DNA of 64,000 bases from CALKJU01 sp046349355 (lineage in GTDB: Bacteria; Pseudomonadota; Alphaproteobacteria; Geminicoccales; Geminicoccaceae): NCBI GenBank assembly GCA_046349355.1, contig JAXMCM010000022.1, positions 190,055 through 254,054 on the forward strand, in the 5' to 3' direction. Below, piece after piece: positions 59,747-64,000 of this stretch. Below the pieces are notes generated by a model. The model saw only the letters and a program-made list of their open reading frames with translations, searched no databases and was not told the origin of the DNA. Made by a program: the position numbers and the translations under genes. Every line of letters begins with the position of its first letter. Position 1 is the first letter of the stretch.

Positions 59747-61076
59747 GCCGGCAGGTCCAGGGCGATGCGGCCGGGCAGCCGCGCCTGCACCGCCTTGCGG
59801 GCCTGGGCGCGGGCGGTGTCGTCGCCCATGCGCTCGATCACCTCGTTGGCCCAGCCGTAGACCAGCAGGCCGCGGGCGTCGTCGAGCGGCAGGCCGCGCG
59901 AGCGCAGGTAGAACAGCGCCACCGGGTCGAGGTCGCCGACGGTGGCGCCGTGGCTGCACTTGACGTCGTCGGCGTAGATCTCGAGCTCGGGCCGGGTGTC
60001 GATCTCGGCGTCGTCGGACAGCAGCAGGTTGGCGTTGGACTGGTAGGCGTCGGTCTTCTGGGCGGCGCGCTCGACCATGATCTTGCCCGAGAACACGGCG
60101 TGGCTGCGGCCGTCGACCACACCCTTGTAGAACTGGTTGGAGTGGCAGCCCGGGGCCTCGTGGACGAGGCGCAGCTGGGTGTCGACGTGCTCGGTGCCGG
60201 TCGGCATGTAGAGGCCGTTGAGCAGGGCCTCGATGCCCGTGCCCTGCAGCTTCAGCTCGGCCTCGTTGCGGACGAGCCCGCCGCCCAGGGTGACCGTGGT
60301 CGCCTGCAGCCGCGCCTTCGCCGCCAGCGTGCCCTCGATGCGGCCGACGAGGCCGGTGGCGTCGCGGCCGAGCTCGAGGCGGTCGTGGACCAGCTCCGCA
60401 CCCTCGGCGAGGCTCAGCGCGGTGACGAGGTTGGTGAGGCACGGGCCCTCGCCCAGCGCCACATGCGTCTCGATCAGCCGCAGGCGGGCGTTGCGGCCGA
60501 GGCGGACCAGGTTGCGCGGGCTCGCCATCACCGCGTGGCCGGGCTCGCCCAGGGTGAGGAACAGCAGCTGCACCGGCTCGTCGAGGGTGACCCCGTCGGC
60601 GAGCTCGATCCAGGCGCCGGAGGTGGCGAAGGCGGCGTTGAGGTCGCTGAGGCTGCGGCCGGCGTCGCCCTCGCCCAGGGCCTGGGCGGCGCGCTCGGGA
60701 TCGTCCTCGATCGCCCGGCCGAGGCCGCGCAGGGTGACCCCCTTCGGCAGCCCGCCGACATGGCAGAGCTCGGGCTGGATGTGGCCGTTGACGAAGATCA
60801 GCCGGCGCGCCCGCGGACCGCCGGCGAACCAGGCGGCGACCCTGTCAGCACCCGGCGTCACCCGCGGCGGCAGCGCCAGCGGGCGGTTCGCCCACTTGGC
60901 GATGTCGGTGTACTTCCAGGCCTCGACCCGGCGGGTCGGGATGCCGGTCGCCATGAAGGCGTCGAAGCGGCGCTGGCGGGCGGCGGCGACGGGGCCCTTG
61001 CCCGGCAGGTAGCCGCGGCTGCCGGCCCACAGCTCGGCCAGCGCCGGCACCGGCTCGACGTGACGGAAGGCGACCA

Positions 61077-61077
<1 letters not shown>
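59743..61077 (-). CDS. sufD: Fe-S cluster assembly protein SufD
   Basis: A 444-residue scaffold partner of SufB and SufC. The N-terminal part (FDAFMATGIPTRRVEAWKYT) and the right-handed beta-helix with KTDAYQSNANLLLSDDAEID and CSHGATVGDLDPVALFYLRS (quoted in parts) are diagnostic of SufD. Its ATG shares one base with the sufC stop. It ends with an overlap into sufS. Confidence 0.95.
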
Positions 61078-63289
<2,212 letters not shown>

Positions 63290-63299
63290 GGCGGTTCCT

Positions 63300-63758
63300 T
63301 CAGGCCCGCAGCGACCCGAGCGGCCGGTCCTGCGGCAGCAGGAAGGCGCTGGGGATGGCCTGCGCCATCTCGGCGAGCGTCACGTTGTCGAGGGCCTCGC
63401 GGATCGCCTGGTTGATGCGCCGCCAGTTGCTCTGCGCCATGCACAGCCCCTCGATGTCGCACTCGCTGGGCCCGGACTCGACGCACTCGGTGAGCGCGAT
63501 CGGCCCGTCGAGCGCCTCGATGATCTGGGTCATGGTGATCGCCAGCGCCGGGCGGGCGAGGCCGTAGCCGCCGCGCGCCCCGCGGTGCGACGCCAGCAGG
63601 CCGGCGCGGGCCAGCATCTTCAGCACCTTGCCGGCCGTCGCCTGCGGCACCGCCGTGGCGACCGCGATCTCCGGCATCGCCTGCTGGCGGTCCGGCTGGC
63701 GGGCCAGGTGGGTCATGATGACGATGCCGTAGTCGGCCAGCTTGCTGAGCCGGATCAC
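63300..63758 (-). CDS. Rrf2-family SUF system regulator
   Basis: A 152-residue winged-helix regulator. VIRLSKLADYGIVIMTHLAR and ASHRGARGGYGLARP are the Rrf2/IscR DNA-binding region, and three cysteines in CVESGPSECDIEGLC are placed as in the Fe-S-binding members. It therefore probably senses cluster supply and controls its own operon. A GTG at 63758 is chosen because it starts the family N-terminus; longer starts up to 63839 would add 27 unlikely residues and cross the promoter. It is followed by sufB. Confidence 0.9.
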   Translation of the reverse strand: MIRLSKLADYGIVIMTHLARQPDRQQAMPEIAVATAVPQATAGKVLKMLARAGLLASHRGARGGYGLARPALAITMTQIIEALDGPIALTECVESGPSECDIEGLCMAQSNWRRINQAIREALDNVTLAEMAQAIPSAFLLPQDRPLGSLRA

Positions 63759-63780
63759 CGGTTTTCCTGCCCTCGAAAGC

Positions 63781-63795
63781 GGACCGATTTGGTCC
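63781..63795 (-). promoter_or_regulatory. inverted repeat, possible Rrf2 operator
   Basis: The dyad GGACC, AAATC, GGTCC (minus strand) is perfect over 5 bp arms and lies between the promoter -10 and the start of the regulator gene. A place for autoregulation is inferred. Confidence 0.4.
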
Positions 63796-63809
63796 CCTTT
63801 GCTGGCGGG

Positions 63810-63839
63810 GATATGGGTCCAGACGCCGTCGCCTGTCAA
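63810..63839 (-). promoter_or_regulatory. sigma-70-like promoter of the suf operon
   Basis: Minus strand TTGACA (63834-63839), an 18 bp spacer and CATATC (63810-63815). It precedes the regulator and the suf genes. The last 161 bp of the window, 63840-64000, show no gene I can support. Confidence 0.5.
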
Positions 63840-64000
63840 GCGTGACCGGGCATTTTTCCAGCCGTTTCCGCCACCTGCGCCGCTGCTTCGAAGGCGAGCA
63901 ATTCAAGGCTCGCCCGCGGGGAACTCGCCGCCGCCCTCACCGGTTCGCCCGCCGAGGCTCCGCCCGCGCCGCCGAGGTCCGGTGCGTGGTGCGGGCGGAG

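Noticed and set aside
63840..64000. GTG-started plus-strand ORF running off the end
   Set aside because: Arginine-rich composition without any motif; too short to support.

Overview
The window is a very GC-rich (above 70% by eye), densely packed chromosomal segment. Strong third-position G/C, GTG and TTG starts, and many 1-4 bp start/stop overlaps (ATGA, GTGA, TGATG) mark the genes. The gene content (Aap-type amino-acid transporter, SufBCDS-SufT operon with an Rrf2 regulator, UbiK, HrcA-GrpE, flagellin cluster, AapQ/AapM permeases) suggests an alphaproteobacterium, probably Rhodospirillales-like. The species cannot be named from the sequence alone.

Layout. 1-3.9 kb: tail of a LuxR-type regulator, a metallophosphoesterase, argG, and hrcA-grpE. 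3.9-7.1 kb: two tandem secreted serine hydrolases with SH3-like N-terminal regions. 7.5-11.2 kb: two exported proteins of unknown function, a TAXI-type binding protein and an ABC-2 exporter, all translationally linked. 11.2-13.9 kb: lgt, a MidA/NDUFAF7-like methyltransferase and pgeF. 14-16.9 kb: ubiK, a YbjN protein, proC, a TetR-like protein and csaA. 17-20.8 kb: fliC-flaG-fliD-fliS. 20.8-29.6 kb: a 5-oxoprolinase-type HyuA-HyuB fusion with a divergent MarR regulator, a DjlA-like co-chaperone, an orphan MT-A70 methyltransferase, a MarR-GNAT fusion, a GNAT enzyme and cysK. 29.9-34 kb: a molybdopterin-binding-fold protein paired with a GGDEF-EAL protein, gloB and a methyltransferase. 34-42 kb: a complete sugar ABC importer with an enolase-superfamily enzyme, a divergent LysR regulator and a Gfo/Idh/MocA oxidoreductase. 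42-46.4 kb: a class IV aminotransferase and aapJ-aapQ-aapM, without aapP. 46.4-48.9 kb: a disrupted accessory patch with a duplicated segment and a frameshifted gene. 48.9-54.5 kb: a UDP-glucuronate epimerase, a cyclophilin, prfC, a SulP transporter and a small protein. 54.7-55.2 kb: an unusual seven-copy tandem repeat array. 55.5 kb: tRNA-Gly(TCC). 55.6-58.05 kb: a gene-poor, low-GC insert. 58-63.8 kb: the suf operon and its regulator.

How the genes work together. The suf operon builds Fe-S clusters under a putative Fe-S-sensing Rrf2 regulator. The flagellin cluster gives the filament, its cap and the filament chaperone. The sugar ABC operon imports a sugar and probably dehydrates its acid. 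The Aap genes import amino acids next to a transaminase. The parts least explained by known families are the 75-85 bp tandem repeat array beside the tRNA gene, the low-GC insert between the tRNA and sufT, the hairpin element at 29.6 kb and the duplicated patch at 46.6-47.8 kb.
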